A stretch of 64,000 nucleotides of DNA from Gordonia soli NBRC 108243. GTDB lineage: Bacteria; Actinomycetota; Actinomycetes; Mycobacteriales; Mycobacteriaceae. How positions within the stretch are numbered: the first letter of the stretch is position 1; the number at the start of each line of letters is the position of its first letter. Below, in pieces: positions 27,253 through 35,666 of the stretch. Where the stretch lies: contig NZ_BANX01000011.1 in assembly GCF_000334455.1 (NCBI RefSeq), forward strand, positions 62,001-126,000. Direction: 5' to 3'. Position numbers and translations under genes: made by a program. The notes beneath the pieces are model-generated. The model saw only the letters and a list, made by a program, of their open reading frames with translations, did no database searches and was not told the origin of the DNA.

Positions 27253-28226
27253 GCGCTGAGCTTCGCGAGCGCGGGCTCGAGCTCGTCGACGGCCCACGGA
27301 ACCGAGTAGACCGACGGCGCACCGAATGCGGAGGCGTTGTCGTTGGTCAGGAAGACCGTCGCGCCCGACCGGACAGCGGGCAGCGCGTCCCATCCCGGGA
27401 TCGTCCCGAAGACCTCGGGCCCGCCGACCAGCGGCCAGAAGATCAGCAGATCGGAACCGAGCAGGTCGACACGTTCACCGGAGACGATGGCGCGCTGGCC
27501 GTTGTCGGAGAGTGCGGTCACCGCGGGGTCCAGCCGCAGGCCGACCTCGGCGAGCAACTTGGCCGAAGGATCGTTGTCGGAGGTGACCACACCAAACTGC
27601 TTCTGCGGGGTCAGCTGACCGAAGGTCGCGGTCTTCCCCTGCGCGGCGGGGTACTTCTTCTTGACCGCCTCGACCTTCTCCTCGACCTCCGCCTGCGCCG
27701 ACGCCGCCTGATCTTCCTTGCCGAAGATCTTGCCCGCGGTGCCCAGCACCTGCTGCCATGTGTCGTTGACCGTCTTGGTGCCCATCACCGGGATGGTCGG
27801 TGCGATCTTTGCGAGCGTGTCGTACGCACCGCGGTCGGGCAGATAGCCGGCCAGAATCAGATCCGGCTGGAACTTGGCCACCTGGCCGATGTCGGGTGTC
27901 GCTCCGACTCCGACCGGAACGACGGTCGACTCGTGCGGCGGGGTCCACGCGAACCTGTTGTTCGGGCCCGAGTACCCGGCGGTGACGAACTCGGCGGTGA
28001 TCGGGACCCCCAGTTCGATCAGCGAGTCAGACCAGGCGGTCGCGCCGGTGAGGGTGACCACCCGCTTCGGCGTTCCCTCGATCGTCGTCGACCCGTACTG
28101 ATGGTCGACGGTGACCTTCCCGCTCGCCTCCCCCGAACCACCCTCGTCACCGGACGAACAGCCCAGGGCGAACACCAGGACGGAGATGAGCATGACGGGG
28201 ACGGCGAGATACCGCTTCGGGTGCAT
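27249..28226 (-). CDS. Iron-siderophore ABC transporter binding lipoprotein (FepB/FecB type)
   Basis: The 325-residue protein has a lipoprotein signal peptide with lipobox FALGC (Cys23) and a periplasmic-binding-protein type III fold (GTPKRVVTLTGATAWSDSLIELGV, FQPDLILAGY). It should bind a ferric siderophore outside the membrane for an ABC importer encoded elsewhere. ATG 28226 lies only five bases from the iron box, leaving little room for a ribosome-binding site, so the transcript may be leaderless. Confidence 0.88.
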   Translation of the reverse strand: MHPKRYLAVPVMLISVLVFALGCSSGDEGGSGEASGKVTVDHQYGSTTIEGTPKRVVTLTGATAWSDSLIELGVPITAEFVTAGYSGPNNRFAWTPPHESTVVPVGVGATPDIGQVAKFQPDLILAGYLPDRGAYDTLAKIAPTIPVMGTKTVNDTWQQVLGTAGKIFGKEDQAASAQAEVEEKVEAVKKKYPAAQGKTATFGQLTPQKQFGVVTSDNDPSAKLLAEVGLRLDPAVTALSDNGQRAIVSGERVDLLGSDLLIFWPLVGGPEVFGTIPGWDALPAVRSGATVFLTNDNASAFGAPSVYSVPWAVDELEPALAKLSA

Positions 28227-28231
28227 ATGAG

Positions 28232-28250
28232 TTAGGTTAGGCTAACGATC
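28232..28250 (-). promoter_or_regulatory. IdeR/DtxR-like iron box
   Basis: Read on the plus strand the 19-mer is TTAGGTTAGGCTAACGATC. The first 15 bases fit the IdeR consensus TTAGGTTAGSCTAACCTAA exactly and the last four differ. It is placed at the promoter/start of the siderophore genes, as expected for iron-dependent repression by IdeR. It also overlaps the gap after the SDR gene ending at 28260, so these iron genes have their own promoter. Confidence 0.82.
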
Positions 28251-28259
28251 CCTCGCGGA

Positions 28260-29087
28260 TCAACCGGGCTCCCCGTCGGCGAACCCGGCGGCCATCGACC
28301 GGACCTTGCCGAGCACATCCGGATAACGCATCAGGTGCGCACCACCGTCGAGCTCGATCGTCGATCCGGTCATCCAGCCGGCCTCGTCGGACGCCAGATA
28401 GGCGACTGCGGCGGCGATCTCGTCGGGACGACCACTCCGGGCGAGGGGCGTGTTCTCGATGTACTCGTCGGTGAGACCGGGCACCAGGGCGATCCCGGCG
28501 ACCAGCGGGGTGTCGACCAGGCCGGGCGAGACCGCGTTCACCCGCACACCACGCTCGGCCAGTTCGAGTGCGGCGACCTGGACCAGCATCAGCACCCCGG
28601 CCTTGGCCGCGCAATAGGCGCCCATCCCCGCACCCGGTTGTCTACCGTTCAGCGAGGCAATGGTCGTGATGCTGCCACCCGGAGCGATGTGCCGACCCGC
28701 GTGCTTGATCACCAGGAACGTCCCGGTGAGGCACACGTCGACGGTCTGTCGCCATCCGCTCAGCTCCAGCTCGGTCAGCGCGCCCGGCACCGACAGTCCG
28801 GCGCAGTTCACCACGGTGCGCACGTCGCCGAGGCCGGCGAACACCTCGGCGACGGACCGCTCATCGGTGACATCCATCGCAACGGCCACGACCCCGTCCG
28901 TCTGCGCGTCATCGGTCCGCCCGACGTCGCCACCTGCCGCAAGTGCGCCGGCCGCCCGACCGGCGGCGTCGACGTCGACATCGGCGATGGTCACGGGTCT
29001 GCCGTGCGAACGAAACAGCCGGGCGGTGGCCAGACCGATGCCGGAGGCGCCGCCGACGACCACCACCCGGTTCGCGTCCGGACTCAT
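28260..29087 (-). CDS. SDR oxidoreductase of the Baeyer-Villiger module
   Basis: The 275-residue classical SDR has GGASGIG at the N-terminus, NCAGLSVPG, and catalytic YCAAK. ATG 29087 overlaps the upstream hydrolase stop (ATGA). In an operon with a flavin monooxygenase and a hydrolase, it may oxidise the alcohol that becomes the ketone substrate, or the alcohol released by ester hydrolysis. Confidence 0.83.
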   Translation of the reverse strand: MSPDANRVVVVGGASGIGLATARLFRSHGRPVTIADVDVDAAGRAAGALAAGGDVGRTDDAQTDGVVAVAMDVTDERSVAEVFAGLGDVRTVVNCAGLSVPGALTELELSGWRQTVDVCLTGTFLVIKHAGRHIAPGGSITTIASLNGRQPGAGMGAYCAAKAGVLMLVQVAALELAERGVRVNAVSPGLVDTPLVAGIALVPGLTDEYIENTPLARSGRPDEIAAAVAYLASDEAGWMTGSTIELDGGAHLMRYPDVLGKVRSMAAGFADGEPG

Positions 29088-30031
29088 CCGGCCACCGTCG
29101 TCCCGGAGCCGACCGATGGAACCACACGGCCGAGATGTCTACGCAGGAAGCGGATCTGATGTGCGACCGCCGGCTCGAAGAAGTCGGCTCCCTCGAAGAG
29201 GTCGAAATGATCGCAGGGGTAGTGCCGCACCTCCGCTCGCGCAGCAAATCCGGCCTTCGCCGCGGCATGTGGTGGAGCACCGCGATCGAAGTCGGCGATC
29301 TGCATCAGCACCGGCACGGTCACCCGCGCGGCTGCCTTGTCGGCCCGATACGAGCCCAACTCGAGGCCGACCGAGGCGTCGACCTCGTTGACCCACGACG
29401 GCCCCGCAAGAGCCGTGTAGCTCTCGTAGTAGCCCGACGCCGTCAACGCGGCATGCTCACCCGGTCGACCGACGACCGGAATCATGCTGGGAGGCCTGCC
29501 GATTCGAACACCGAGCGCACTGCCGATCCCCACTGCGGTGGACCGCAGCATGGCGGCAGGTCCGGCGATCGCGTAGTTGTGACGGCCCGCCGACAGTCCG
29601 CTCACCAGGGGCACCATCGATACGACGGCGGCGACATCCGACCGGTCCGCGGCCGCGATCAGCACGTGCCCACCGGACTGGGAGAGCCCCCACAGAACGA
29701 TCCGCTGCGGATCCACTCCCGGGAGGTCGCGGGCCGCGTCGATCGCCGCGTGATAGTCGGCGACCTGACCCGACATCGAGATCTTCTGTCGCGGTGACCC
29801 GTCCGAGGTCCCGAACCCGCGGTAGTCGAATGCGAGGACGGCCAGGCCGGCGTCGGCGAGGCGCGCCGCGAAGGACTCGAGACCGGAGTCCTTGGTCCCG
29901 GCGAACCCATGCGCCATGACGACGGCGGGCCGACCGGCGTGGCCGTCGAAGTCGGAATGCTCGGGGCCTGGGAAGAACCAGGCCTCGCACCGGGTGTCGG
30001 CAGAGATGAACGAGAGGTCCTGTCTGCTCAC
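29084..30031 (-). CDS. Alpha/beta hydrolase (serine esterase type)
   Basis: GTG 30031 (VSRQDLSF) is preferred because GGAGG lies nine bases upstream; GTG 30037, overlapping the monooxygenase stop as GTGA, is possible. The protein of about 315 residues has HGFAGTKDSG, AFDYRGFGTSDG, nucleophile elbow GLSQSGG and a C-terminal His in CDHFDLFEG. It probably hydrolyses the ester or lactone made by the monooxygenase. Confidence 0.8.
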   Translation of the reverse strand: MSRQDLSFISADTRCEAWFFPGPEHSDFDGHAGRPAVVMAHGFAGTKDSGLESFAARLADAGLAVLAFDYRGFGTSDGSPRQKISMSGQVADYHAAIDAARDLPGVDPQRIVLWGLSQSGGHVLIAAADRSDVAAVVSMVPLVSGLSAGRHNYAIAGPAAMLRSTAVGIGSALGVRIGRPPSMIPVVGRPGEHAALTASGYYESYTALAGPSWVNEVDASVGLELGSYRADKAAARVTVPVLMQIADFDRGAPPHAAAKAGFAARAEVRHYPCDHFDLFEGADFFEPAVAHQIRFLRRHLGRVVPSVGSGTTVAG

Positions 30032-30033
30032 GA

Positions 30034-31440
30034 TCACTGCCCTCCGCCCGTTGCGACAGCCGCCGCGACCGTCTCGGCACGCACGGCCGGCGCATCGCCG
30101 ACGCCGGCCCACCGAGGCGCACCCTGATCCTGCGCGCGACGGGCACCTGCCGGGATCTCCCTGGTGCGCATGTCGTGTTCGTACAGATAGTGGTCGAGCT
30201 GTTGGGTGTGACGCGGGCGATCGAGCATGTGGCCGGTGTAGAACTGCTGGTCCGCGACGATGACCCGATGCATCTCGGCCTCGGACGGCAACCGATATCG
30301 ACCGACGGCATAGGCACCGATCAGTCGCGCTTGACACTCGACGAACGGGAACAGGGTCGGCGTCGCCTGCGCGAACCCGGCGAACACCAGGTCGTCGATC
30401 CCCGGTGCGAACATCCGCTTGTACAGATCGATCCGGTTGTCTGGCGCGCTGATCAGCTCCGGGTCGAAGAACGGAAAGGTGATGTTGTATCCGGTTGCGT
30501 AGATGATGATGTCGAAATCCGACGCGGTCCCGTCCTCGAAATGCACGGTCTCACCATCGAGTCGGGTGATGTTCGGCTTCGCGGTGATGTCGCCCGACCC
30601 CAGCCTCAGCGGCAACTCCACCGACTGTGTCGGATGCGCCTCGAAGAACTTGTGATTCGGCGTCGGCAAGCCGTAGTCCTCGGGCCTCCCCGCCGTCATC
30701 GGCTGCATGACCTGCATGAACTTCCGTTGCCACGCGAACGGGATGTACGGCGAGGTGTGGTAGAACTTGTCGGCCGGTTTCCCCGCGAAGTACTTCGGGA
30801 CGATCCAGGCGCCGGAACGCGTCGAGAGCGTCAGCGTGTTGTCCAGAGCCTTCGACGACAACTCGACTGCGATGTCGGCTGCGCTGTTACCCAGTCCCAC
30901 CACCAGGATCCGTTTGCCGGAGAAGTCGTGCGGTGTCGACGGATCGATGTAGTGGTGCGCGTGCATCGAACGACCGGTGAACTCGCCGGGGAAGTCGGGC
31001 AACCGCGGATCCCAGTGATGTCCGTTCGCGACGACGAGCAGGTCGAATCGTCGGGAGCGCCCGTCCTGGGTGTCGAGTTCCCAGCCGCCACCGGGGAGTC
31101 GCCGCGCACTCTGCACACCGTTCTCGAACTGGATGGCGTCGAGCAGACCGAAGGCGTCGGCGTAATCGTCGAGGTACTGCTTGATCTGGGTGTGGTGCGG
31201 GAAGTCGGGGTACTCCGGCGGCATCGGGAAGTCGCGAAACGACAGTTGGTGTTTGGAGGTGTCGATGTGCAGCGACCGATAGGCGCTGCTGTGCCCGTTC
31301 GGGTTACCGAATGCCCAGTTGCCGCCGATGCGGTCGGAGGACTCGAAACAGGTGTACGGCACGCCGTAGTCGTTGAGCATCTTGCCTGCGGTGAGACCGC
31401 TGATACCGGCGCCGATCACGGCCGTGCGGGGTGGGTGCAT
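30034..31440 (-). CDS. FAD-dependent monooxygenase (FMO/Baeyer-Villiger type)
   Basis: The 468-residue protein has the FAD motif GAGISGLTAG, the signature FTGRSMHAHHY (FxGxxxHxxxY) and the NADPH motif GLGNSAAD. This suits class B flavin monooxygenases, which insert oxygen at N, S or next to a ketone. With a hydrolase and an SDR in the same operon, Baeyer-Villiger oxidation is the likely use. Starts at ATG 31440; two inverted repeats at 31470-31522 lie between it and the divergent TetR gene. Confidence 0.87.
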   Translation of the reverse strand: MHPPRTAVIGAGISGLTAGKMLNDYGVPYTCFESSDRIGGNWAFGNPNGHSSAYRSLHIDTSKHQLSFRDFPMPPEYPDFPHHTQIKQYLDDYADAFGLLDAIQFENGVQSARRLPGGGWELDTQDGRSRRFDLLVVANGHHWDPRLPDFPGEFTGRSMHAHHYIDPSTPHDFSGKRILVVGLGNSAADIAVELSSKALDNTLTLSTRSGAWIVPKYFAGKPADKFYHTSPYIPFAWQRKFMQVMQPMTAGRPEDYGLPTPNHKFFEAHPTQSVELPLRLGSGDITAKPNITRLDGETVHFEDGTASDFDIIIYATGYNITFPFFDPELISAPDNRIDLYKRMFAPGIDDLVFAGFAQATPTLFPFVECQARLIGAYAVGRYRLPSEAEMHRVIVADQQFYTGHMLDRPRHTQQLDHYLYEHDMRTREIPAGARRAQDQGAPRWAGVGDAPAVRAETVAAAVATGGGQ

Positions 31441-31469
31441 CGTCGGAACGCCTCCTGGTCAACGGATCA

Positions 31470-31495
31470 GTAGACAGATTTTCGACTCTGTCTAC
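31470..31495. promoter_or_regulatory. TetR operator 1 in the monooxygenase/TetR gap
   Basis: GTAGACAGA (31470-31478) and TCTGTCTAC (31487-31495) form a perfect 9-bp inverted repeat with an 8-bp spacer, 26 bp in all. It lies 29 bp before the monooxygenase start and upstream of the TetR start. Most likely the binding site of that TetR. Confidence 0.75.
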
Positions 31496-31496
31496 A

Positions 31497-31522
31497 GTGA
31501 ACACATTCCCAGATGTGTCTAC
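31497..31522. promoter_or_regulatory. TetR operator 2 in the monooxygenase/TetR gap
   Basis: GTGAACACAT (31497-31506) and ATGTGTCTAC (31513-31522) match in 8 of 10 paired positions around a 6-bp centre, again 26 bp in total. It starts 27 bp after operator 1 starts, so both would face nearly the same side of the helix within a few bases. The same form appears at 1914-1939. Confidence 0.6.
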
Positions 31523-31612
31523 GTCTTGCTAGGGTTTCGACAGATTGACCCGGGAACGGACGGCACTCGCCCCGGGGTACCAGCGCCACAGTCTGTGACG
31601 GAGAGCGAGCAC

Positions 31613-32221
31613 GTGACCGACACACCGACCGCGACGGTCACCGACCGACTCGTCACGGCGACCGAGAAATTGCTGGCCGACAAAGGCATCCGCGCCATGA
31701 CGGTGCAGCAGGTCGCCGAGGCGGCCGGGGTGTCGCGCGCCTGGCTGTACCGACATTTCCCGGACAAGGCCGCGCTCGTCGGCGCCGCCATCGTCCGTCT
31801 CACCGACAGTTTCTGGACCGATGCCGCGGCACAACTCGAGGACCTCGGATCGTTCGAGGAGCAACTCGCCGCGGGCGTCCGGATCGGTCGTGGCGCCTAC
31901 GACGATCCCGGCGCACTCCTGATGCGCCTGCGCACGGACGAACCCGAGGAGTTCGCCGCGTGTGCGGGTGCCGGCGTGTCCGGCCTCGTCCCCGACCTCG
32001 CGCTCTTCTGGCGTCCCTACGTCAATGCCGCGTCCGCCCGTGGCGAGATCCACGCCGCGCACGATCTCACCGAGGTCGCCGAGTGGGTGGCGCGACTCCT
32101 GATCAGCCTCGGTACCGTTCCGGGCGACACCGTCGACCCCGACGACCCGCAGGCGATCCGGACACACATCGCGCGATTCGTGATGCCCGGACTGCGAGCC
32201 AACCCGCGGCCGGCGAGCTAG
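31613..32221 (+). CDS. TetR-family regulator
   Basis: GTG 31613 gives 202 residues (VTDTPTATVTDRL). The helix-turn-helix covers TVQQVAEAAGVSRAWLYRHF near residue 30-50. Divergent from the monooxygenase operon, with the two 26-bp operators in between, so it probably represses that operon and itself. The matching operator at 1914 suggests that it also controls the acyl-CoA synthetase operon. Ten bases separate it from the next SDR gene. Confidence 0.87.
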   Translation: MTDTPTATVTDRLVTATEKLLADKGIRAMTVQQVAEAAGVSRAWLYRHFPDKAALVGAAIVRLTDSFWTDAAAQLEDLGSFEEQLAAGVRIGRGAYDDPGALLMRLRTDEPEEFAACAGAGVSGLVPDLALFWRPYVNAASARGEIHAAHDLTEVAEWVARLLISLGTVPGDTVDPDDPQAIRTHIARFVMPGLRANPRPAS

Positions 32222-32231
32222 GAGGTCGGCG

Positions 32232-33080
32232 ATGACGGGGTCGGTGCTGACCGTGATCGGGGTCGGGGGCATGGGTGAGGCCGTCGCCCGACGCCTGGGC
32301 CACGGACGAGTCCTGCTGCTCGCCGACGTGGATGCGGAGTCCCTCGACCGCGTTGCCGACCCACTCGCGCGATCCGGATACCACGTCCACCGACACGTCG
32401 TCGACGTCTCGGACGGCGCCGCGGTGGCCGAACTCGCCGCGCGCGCAGTATCGTTGGGCTCGGTCGACGCCCTCGTACACACCGCCGGGGTGTCGCCTGC
32501 CCAGGCGCCGGCCGAGCGGATCGTGGCGGTCGATCTCATCGGGACCGCCCATGTCGTCGGCGAGTTCGGGCGGGTGATCGCGTCCGGGGGCGCCGGCGTG
32601 GTGATCGCCAGTGTGGCCGGACACATCTTCGCCGATGCCGTGGATGCGCAGGCAACCGAACACTTCGCGCACGCGAGCGCCGCGTCGCTGCCCGATCTCG
32701 AACTCTTCGACGTCGCCGCGCTGCCGGCCGACCTGGGTCGGGCGGTCACCTACGGATACTGCAAGCGCGCCAACCAGATCCGGGTGCAGTACGCCGCCCC
32801 CGGTTGGGGCGATCGTGGCGCGCGACTCAACTCGGTGAGTCCCGGCGTGATCGCGACCGAGATGGGCTGGACCGAGTTCTCGGCCGACTTCGCGCACAGC
32901 TCCTACGAGGCGATGGTGACCCGGTGTGCAGCCGCGCGGTTCGGCACCGCCGAGGACGTCGCAGCGGCCGTGGAGTTCTTGCTGGACCCGGTGCGGGCGT
33001 CCTTCGTCACCGGCACCGACCTCTTGGTCGACGGCGGCGTCGTCGCCGGGGTGCGCAGCGGCCGGATTCCGCTGACCTGA
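32232..33080 (+). CDS. SDR oxidoreductase with unusual glycine motif
   Basis: The 282-residue SDR-like protein starts with VIGVGGMGEAVA instead of the usual TGxxxGIG, retains HTAGVSPAQ and a catalytic YGYCK, and ends with FVTGTDLLVDGGVVAG, typical of classical SDRs. It is co-transcribed with the TetR gene, an unusual partner for a regulator. An alcohol dehydrogenase role is likely; cofactor preference is uncertain because of the altered glycine motif. Confidence 0.78.
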   Translation: MTGSVLTVIGVGGMGEAVARRLGHGRVLLLADVDAESLDRVADPLARSGYHVHRHVVDVSDGAAVAELAARAVSLGSVDALVHTAGVSPAQAPAERIVAVDLIGTAHVVGEFGRVIASGGAGVVIASVAGHIFADAVDAQATEHFAHASAASLPDLELFDVAALPADLGRAVTYGYCKRANQIRVQYAAPGWGDRGARLNSVSPGVIATEMGWTEFSADFAHSSYEAMVTRCAAARFGTAEDVAAAVEFLLDPVRASFVTGTDLLVDGGVVAGVRSGRIPLT

Positions 33081-33091
33081 GCCAAGTTCCG

Positions 33092-33119
33092 GCACACTGC
33101 CCGTCGAACTACGGTGTGC
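33092..33119. terminator. Possible bidirectional hairpin between convergent genes
   Basis: GCACAC (33092-33097) and GTGTGC (33114-33119) pair around a 16-nt loop in the 51-bp gap between the SDR gene (plus) and the luciferase-like gene (minus). The stem is weak and there is no T-run. Confidence 0.3.
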
Positions 33120-33131
33120 GCGGGGTGTGCA

Positions 33132-34367
33132 TCAGGCACTCAGGCCCCGCGCGCGCAGTCGCGGTATCACTTCGGCGGCCAGGATCTCGAGTTCGTCGAC
33201 GACCACACCGGGCATCAGGACGAACCCGTCGGCCGCTCCGCCGCGGAACCAGGCCTCGATCCGGTCGACCAACTGTTCCGGCGTCCCGACGAATGTCGCG
33301 TGACCGCTGCCCGTGTACCGGGTCTGGCGGAGGAACTCGCGAACGGTCAGCGAGCCCGCGTTGATCTGCGTGAGGAGGGCGTCGCGGAAGCCGACACTGC
33401 CGCGGAACCGCTCCCCGGCAGCCGATTCCAACACCGACGGCGGAAACGGTCGGTCGAGGTCGATGTCGGCGGCGTCGTCGGTGCCGAAGAACAGCGACAG
33501 CAACCCCTCACCCGGATCTATTGCCGCGCGGTCGTAGAACTCGTCGACGCGGGCCCGAGCCTCTGCCTCGGTGTCGGCGAGAGTCAGCGACAGTCCCGGC
33601 AGGATCAGCACGTCGTCGGGGTCGCGTCCGGTGTCCCGGGCGTGCGCGCGGACCTCGGAACGGTTACGCCTGCCGTCCTCGACGCTCGCCGCCGCGGAGA
33701 AGACCCCGGACGCCGTCCGCCCGGCCAGACCTTTGCCCTCAGCAGAGCCGCCGGCCTGGTAGATCCCGGGCAGGCCGCCCGCGGGGAGCGCGACGTCGGA
33801 GAGGCCGTCGACGTCGAACCACTGCCCGTGCCGGCGGTAGGCCTCACCTGAGGCGGCGGAGTCCCAAACGGCGCGTACGACGGCGATGAACTCCTCGGCG
33901 CGCGCGTATCGGTCGGAGCGGTCGAGGATGTCGTCGAGACCGTAGTTGCCGGCTGCGCCGTCACCGAACGAGGTGACCGCGTTCCACGTCGCGCGACCAC
34001 CCGAGACGTAGTGCAACGACGCGATGCGCTCGGCGATCTCGACCGGATCGTTGTAGGTGGTGGACGCAGTGGTGACCAGGCCGATCCGCTCGGTGACCGC
34101 CGCGACCCGCGCCCAGACGAGCGACACGTCCAGCGGTGACAGCAGTACGCCGTGGGTCGGGTCGATGAGATAGGAGTGATCGGCTAGGAAGAGCGCATCC
34201 AGACCACCCTCCTCGGCGCTGCGCGCCACAGATTCCCAGAAGTCCGGCGCGACGATGTCGGCGCCGACACCGCGTTCACCCAGCCAGGCCTGGGGCAAGG
34301 TGCCCTCACTCAGCACATTCACAGCCAGGTGGACGAATTCGTGATCCTGACCGTCGTACGACGACAT
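33132..34367 (-). CDS. LLM-class flavin monooxygenase, NtaA/SnaA/DszA group
   Basis: The 411-residue protein has GLDALFLADHSY, HYVSGGRATWNAVTSFGDGAAGNYG, and FVGTPEQLVDRIEAWF. These are the landmarks of the FMNH2-dependent group that includes NtaA, DszA and SnaA, which need a separate flavin reductase. Substrates are often C-S, C-N or sulfone bonds. Start ATG 34367, preceded by GGGAGG. Divergent from another luciferase-like gene at 34542. Confidence 0.83.
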   Translation of the reverse strand: MSSYDGQDHEFVHLAVNVLSEGTLPQAWLGERGVGADIVAPDFWESVARSAEEGGLDALFLADHSYLIDPTHGVLLSPLDVSLVWARVAAVTERIGLVTTASTTYNDPVEIAERIASLHYVSGGRATWNAVTSFGDGAAGNYGLDDILDRSDRYARAEEFIAVVRAVWDSAASGEAYRRHGQWFDVDGLSDVALPAGGLPGIYQAGGSAEGKGLAGRTASGVFSAAASVEDGRRNRSEVRAHARDTGRDPDDVLILPGLSLTLADTEAEARARVDEFYDRAAIDPGEGLLSLFFGTDDAADIDLDRPFPPSVLESAAGERFRGSVGFRDALLTQINAGSLTVREFLRQTRYTGSGHATFVGTPEQLVDRIEAWFRGGAADGFVLMPGVVVDELEILAAEVIPRLRARGLSA

Positions 34368-34541
34368 CTCCGTTGACCTCCCGGTGGGAACGCCGACCGC
34401 GAGAGCGGGGCATATCGATTCGCGTCGACAGCACCGAACCGGCAGGACGCTCCGCCGAGCATTGTGCGTGAGATCTGCTCATAGACGAAACGTTCGGCCC
34501 GTGATGCCCGAAATCCTTGCCGCACAACCCGCTGCCCCGGC

Positions 34542-35585
34542 ATGTTCGTGCGGGTGACCTCTGCTCGATCCCCGCTCGAATCCACAGCTCGATCAGATTC
34601 ACCGCGCTTCGCGGTGGGGCTGACCGGCGCAGACGTACGCGTCCTCGTCGACCATCCCGACCTCGCAGCCCGCGTCGACGGTCTCGGTGCCGACTTCGTC
34701 GCACTGGGCGTCGACGCCCACTCCGGCCGAGAGCCGGGCGCCCTTCCACGCCGTCCGACCGTCGAGGCCACGGTCGCCATCGCCGTGCTCGCCGACGTCG
34801 TCTCGACGACCACCCTGCTGTCGGTGAGCTCGCCGTTCGCAGACCACCCGTACAACATCGCCCGCCGCGCGGCGACCCTGCACGCCATCACCGGGCGACG
34901 CGGAGGTGTCGTCATCGGTGCCACCGAACGCAGTCGGCGGGGCAGTTTCCCCGCTCGTGCGGATCACGAGGCGCTGGCCGTGGCCACACCGGTCGAGGTG
35001 CTCGCCGACACTGCTGTGATCATCCGGAAGCTGTGGCTGAGTTGGCCTCTGGAGAGTGTCGTCGCCGACCGCGAGCGACTCCTGTTCTCGAACGGTGTGC
35101 AGATCCTCGGCGTCGACCACAATGGCGTCTTCCGGGTGACCGGCCCGCTCAACGTGCCCGTCCCGCGGTCGGATCAACCTCTCCTGGCCGCCATCGCCCC
35201 TGTCGACGACGAACTCCCGGACGCCTCCGCCGACGTCGTCGACGTGGTGGTGCATCCGCGGGCGCGGTGGCGGACCGGCGGACGGCCACGATCGACATTC
35301 GACGGTGCGCAGTACGCGGAGGTCGTCGTCGGCGGCGATGACGCGGCGACAGCCGCGCAGGTGGCCGAGGCGGTCGCAGTCGGCTACGACGCGGTCCTCC
35401 TCCGGCCCGACCCGACCTCCACGGTCGGCGCCACCGATCTGATCGACTCCACCGTGCCGACGCTCGTGCGCGCCGGCACGATCCGACCGGTCGGCCCCCT
35501 GCGCGGTGCCGACTGGTCGACTCGCGCAGCCGACCTGCTGACCGACGCCCGACCTGCGTTCGGCCCGGTTCCCGCACCCGCCTGA
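34542..35585 (+). CDS. Short luciferase-like protein
   Basis: The protein of up to 347 residues (ATG 34542; GTG 34548 or 34554 also possible) has barrel features of the LLM family: GADFVALGVD, PYNIARRAATLHAITGRRGG and EVLADTAVIIRKLW. It is shorter and more diverged than its neighbours, without the long NtaA insertions. It resembles LLM proteins that accompany NtaA/DszA-type enzymes. Whether it binds flavin is uncertain. Confidence 0.68.
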   Translation: MFVRVTSARSPLESTARSDSPRFAVGLTGADVRVLVDHPDLAARVDGLGADFVALGVDAHSGREPGALPRRPTVEATVAIAVLADVVSTTTLLSVSSPFADHPYNIARRAATLHAITGRRGGVVIGATERSRRGSFPARADHEALAVATPVEVLADTAVIIRKLWLSWPLESVVADRERLLFSNGVQILGVDHNGVFRVTGPLNVPVPRSDQPLLAAIAPVDDELPDASADVVDVVVHPRARWRTGGRPRSTFDGAQYAEVVVGGDDAATAAQVAEAVAVGYDAVLLRPDPTSTVGATDLIDSTVPTLVRAGTIRPVGPLRGADWSTRAADLLTDARPAFGPVPAPA

Positions 35586-35666
35586 GCGGTCCACGCCGCT
35601 CATCCCACCCCGCCCGACGTCCACATCAGCTGACCGCTGACGCCACCTGATCTCACCGGAGGACCC

